64,000 bases of DNA from Roseivirga sp. BDSF3-8 (lineage in GTDB: Bacteria > Bacteroidota > Bacteroidia > Cytophagales > Cyclobacteriaceae): NCBI RefSeq assembly GCF_041449215.1, contig NZ_JBGNFV010000001.1, positions 682,001-746,000 of the forward strand, read 5' to 3'. The notes beneath the pieces were generated by a model that searched no databases, was not told the origin of the DNA, and saw only the letters and a program-made list of their open reading frames with translations. Shown in pieces: positions 62,401 through 64,000 of this stretch (position 1 is the stretch's first letter; the number at the start of each line of letters is the position of its first letter). The position numbers and the translations under genes were made by a program.

Positions 62401-64000
62401 CCGATGAAGACGGGGACAAAGGTTTCGCTATCGGCTTGCTGCAGCAGGCTGGCGCCGGCCAGTTGGAGACAGGCATCCAGCATAGCGGGGTGGAAGGCAT
62501 AGCGGTCGTACTCCGGAAGCAGGCTTTCGGGGGCCTCTATGCTACCGCTGACTTCATCGCTGCCACAGGTAAAGGATTTTATGCCCTGGTACAGGGGTCC
62601 GTAGTGGTAACCAAATCCGGCTAGTTTTTCATAAAGGGCTGTGCCCTCATATCGTTTACCTGAAAGTTGAAGGCGAGTGGAATCGAAACCCGTGGTTGTG
62701 ATTTCTGATAGTTTATCTATCTGCCCGCTGGCACATAACTTATAGCTCCGGGGGCCGGGGTAGTATATGGAAACCTGGGTGGCTCCGTCTTTTTGCTCAC
62801 AAACTGATTGGAGACCGGCGTCCTGGTCTTTGGGAACAGTATAGGTATCTGAAAAGGAGATGTTTTTTAGCTGTACAGGGCCCTCTGCGTGTTCCGTACG
62901 GGCGGCTGCAAGTAGTAGCTCCACATAGGCCGCACCGGGCACGGTCACTTTTCCCTGAATGCTGTGGTCTTGTATCTGGTCAGCGTTCAGGCGATTCTTT
63001 ATCAATGTTGTACCCTGGCTCTTCGCATAGGGTAAAACGGCGTCGCAGTATGGGTGAATGGGTGTTTCTTCTGCATTAACGGATACTGTGCGGCCGTCGA
63101 GCCAATAGCGCTCGCGGGCAAAAGGGTAGTTAGGCAGGGCCAGTTGACGGTGTGGCTCCTGGTAAATGGTCTGCCAGTTTATGGTAAAGCCGGATTCATA
63201 CAATTCCGCCAGACGGGTATAGATATCTTCGCCGGTAAGGGAGAAGGTGAGGCCATGTGCAGGAGATGAGTTTACCGCTTCTGTAACCTCTTCGCTGATT
63301 ACTTTCTTCCAGAAGCTTACTGACATCAACTCGTCAGTAAGGAGGCGGGCTTCTGCTCCTTTACGAACAGGGAGCGAAGGCTTTCGCAGGAGCGGTGCCG
63401 TGGTACCGTCGCTTTCCAGGAAGTCGAGGGCTTCTTCCAGGCTAAAGACACCGGCAAAGCAGGCGGCGGCCAGCAGGTGAAAGCCTTCTGCCTGCAAGCT
63501 GGCAGGGCTAATACCGATCTGCCGATAGTACCGGACCAGGGCCAGGGTGGCGCAAAACGTGTCGACAGGTTGCCAGGCCTGGTTGTCTTGTATCTTTTCT
63601 GTGAAAGAACGGGCAAAACGCGCCTTTACGGGTGGTTCCATGGCCTTCACAATCTCCCGGAAAGCCTTTGACCGGCTAAAAAGGTTTCCTGCTGTCTTAC
63701 TAACCTCTGCCTGGCTTCCGGTAAGATGCAGTGAAAGAGATTGATCTTTCTTTTCGTTAGAAGGACTTTCCTGCTGCAGGAAGTGCCGGACTTCTTCCAA
63801 GCTATTGACGCGAGCGGCTGACCGGTAAGCAAACTGGCTGCGGCCTTTGGTGGTACTGAGGCAAAGGTCATGCAGGGAGGTGTGGGGGTGCGCTGTAAGG
63901 TAGTCGGCGTACTGCTGTTTGAGTTGCTGCAGGGCCTCGGGGGTTTTAGCCGATAGGGCAAAAACGTAACCGGGAACTACGGGTGCATCTGTGTGCACTT
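59475..64000 (-). CDS. Type I PKS, upstream part outside window: decayed AT, then DH-ER-KR-ACP
   Basis: The gene enters from the right edge, so the KS and true start are not seen. Positions are from the edge. After the post-KS linker comes an AT remnant at about 85-240 lacking GHSXG (AEGFHLLAAACF stands where GHSIGELPAACL is in the next gene) and the HAFH motif. The post-AT linker LPNYPFARERYW is kept. DH: DHSIQGKVTVPG near 345 and HPAMLDACLQLA near 505. ER: LIHAAAGGVGLSALQVAQLA near 945. KR: LVTGGNGGLGS near 1150 with GLLDDHLLL (B-type LDD) and SSIAALIGRPGQFAYAAAN. Carrier Ser in DYGLDSLMAVE near 1436. It should fully reduce the chain, using malonyl units supplied in trans. Confidence 0.9.
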   Translation of the reverse strand, partial: VHTDAPVVPGYVFALSAKTPEALQQLKQQYADYLTAHPHTSLHDLCLSTTKGRSQFAYRSAARVNSLEEVRHFLQQESPSNEKKDQSLSLHLTGSQAEVSKTAGNLFSRSKAFREIVKAMEPPVKARFARSFTEKIQDNQAWQPVDTFCATLALVRYYRQIGISPASLQAEGFHLLAAACFAGVFSLEEALDFLESDGTTAPLLRKPSLPVRKGAEARLLTDELMSVSFWKKVISEEVTEAVNSSPAHGLTFSLTGEDIYTRLAELYESGFTINWQTIYQEPHRQLALPNYPFARERYWLDGRTVSVNAEETPIHPYCDAVLPYAKSQGTTLIKNRLNADQIQDHSIQGKVTVPGAAYVELLLAAARTEHAEGPVQLKNISFSDTYTVPKDQDAGLQSVCEQKDGATQVSIYYPGPRSYKLCASGQIDKLSEITTTGFDSTRLQLSGKRYEGTALYEKLAGFGYHYGPLYQGIKSFTCGSDEVSGSIEAPESLLPEYDRYAFHPAMLDACLQLAGASLLQQADSETFVPVFIGNLQLMRSVPPRLKVHAELRRNGQNSTLSAIYHIYSEENEPLALIDNVIFRKLEQKTPAADRSKLYRRGWEVLPGKAFGSKKNTETALLINAGNPADSPLRQALENEGLEYLEAVHSTYNAAFGESIYPVNLLDESVCHEFIASAGNIDQVMLDLSTLDTTGAEGAQQATTMLLTLTKCLLKNSGKHLPALSLVVHTGENHPGTSGLYGLTAVLNQEEPRLKAQVIGIDRNEPNYLNLQKALCYETEEERLLLADDVIYGQRLQATKAPEENLQSNYKLKIDEPGAFSDLYLQSFNPAKPGPDEVAMRVVASGVNFKEVLYALGALPMPKEEDNTFEFGFECAGIVTAVGDNVKDIKAGDEVIGAIAPGSIGSHTIVHKDFVFQKPETLSFEEAATLPIVFITAWYALVDLAKIDQDSRVLIHAAAGGVGLSALQVAQLAGAEIFGTASQPKHHILRTKGVEHIYNSRTLHFAEEIKADTNGKGVSVVLNSLSGDFMFKSLDLLEQGGCFLEIGKVTQDTINKIKRLRPDVRYFNFDIGEIAQVDPQLIRGVFQAVLDRMAKGELKAIPHTDWPITEAEKAFAHFAKGKNIGKVVLTHHQHPEVPLFFPYEDYLVTGGNGGLGSQLLQWMFDQGARRFVVMSRSGKPEENPVHQKLLADGARITYLSADVADERSVKAAFDTLKGEGYNLRGIFHTAGLLDDHLLLQQEAEAMAKVMAPKVKGAWLLNHYAEPFALRHFVCFSSIAALIGRPGQFAYAAANAAMDSLVAWRREQGQPATTLNWGPFAGHGMARDLDMKGSSIRKLNVAEDFSAIEIALREDHQQLAIADADWEGLSREVPYYGRTPMLDHVRTRAAAPAKKQALSTPAADDLPAIIRRTIRHVLGLSEHHNVDPSRSLFDYGLDSLMAVELKNKIEKLTGEDIGPGFLFNYSTMEAIAGYFDKSPGAPVAETEKKEEDMTAEELSKLLDEELNSL

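Overview
This 64 kb window comes from a Bacteroidota chromosome, most likely a gliding or marine Cytophagales-type bacterium. The evidence is a type IX secretion cargo protein with a gliding-associated C-terminal domain, a PorP/SprF-family protein, OmpA/PD40 envelope proteins, near-absent Shine-Dalgarno sites, and exact matches to the Bacteroidota -7 promoter element TAnnTTTG. I recognised no tRNA, rRNA or CRISPR array.

Left part (1-17.3 kb), housekeeping. A truncated ispH and cmk are followed by an adenine deaminase, a DUF4199-type membrane protein, an ABC-F ATPase, a pentapeptide-repeat membrane protein, a 2-hydroxyacid dehydrogenase, mgtE, rsmA, an M17 aminopeptidase and pdxA. Then comes the fatty-acid/translation cluster DUF177-rpmF-fabH-efp-accB-accC. 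plsX, which often sits between rpmF and fabH, is absent here.

17.4-20.7 kb, a compact accessory operon. An OsmC-like protein and an 80-aa protein are followed by a TIR-like (MTH538/ThsB-like) protein, a stand-alone SLOG-domain protein and a PH-like membrane protein, with overlapping or closely spaced genes. TIR plus SLOG is the logic of Thoeris-type NAD-derived nucleotide immunity, but the SIR2 or Macro effector half is missing. This is the best candidate for an undescribed defence or signalling system.

20.7-38.2 kb, metabolism and envelope. An aconitase is followed by a plsB-like acyltransferase coupled to gpsA, a 39-aa small ORF, and an Omp85-like protein whose signal peptide lies upstream of the first ATG with no canonical start codon. 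Next are a PorE-like OmpA/PD40 protein, a Ste24-type M48 protease, a PorP/SprF protein and a divergent 1,724-aa type IX cargo with two propeller-like regions, PKD domains and a type B sorting domain.

38.4-40.95 kb, a mobile patch. It holds a small secreted protein, a solo IS end, a 15-bp x4 tandem repeat and an intact IS1182-type element. One end of the IS forms an ideal intrinsic terminator for the neighbouring operon.

40.98-64 kb, a polyketide-nonribosomal peptide cluster, all on the minus strand and running off the right edge. In transcription order it encodes a PKS (upstream part not seen; decayed AT, then DH-ER-KR-ACP), a PKS (KS-AT-KR-ACP), an NRPS (C-A-PCP, Ile-like code), and an NRPS (C-A-PCP, Gly code) fused to two KASIII-type domains. 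The second KASIII domain has lost its catalytic Cys and His. A small membrane protein, a MutS-like ATPase, a carbamoyltransferase and a fatty acid desaturase follow. There is no thioesterase, so the fused KASIII pair probably elongates or releases the chain. The expected product is a reduced acyl/beta-hydroxyacyl-Ile-Gly-derived lipid or ketide that may be desaturated and carbamoylated.
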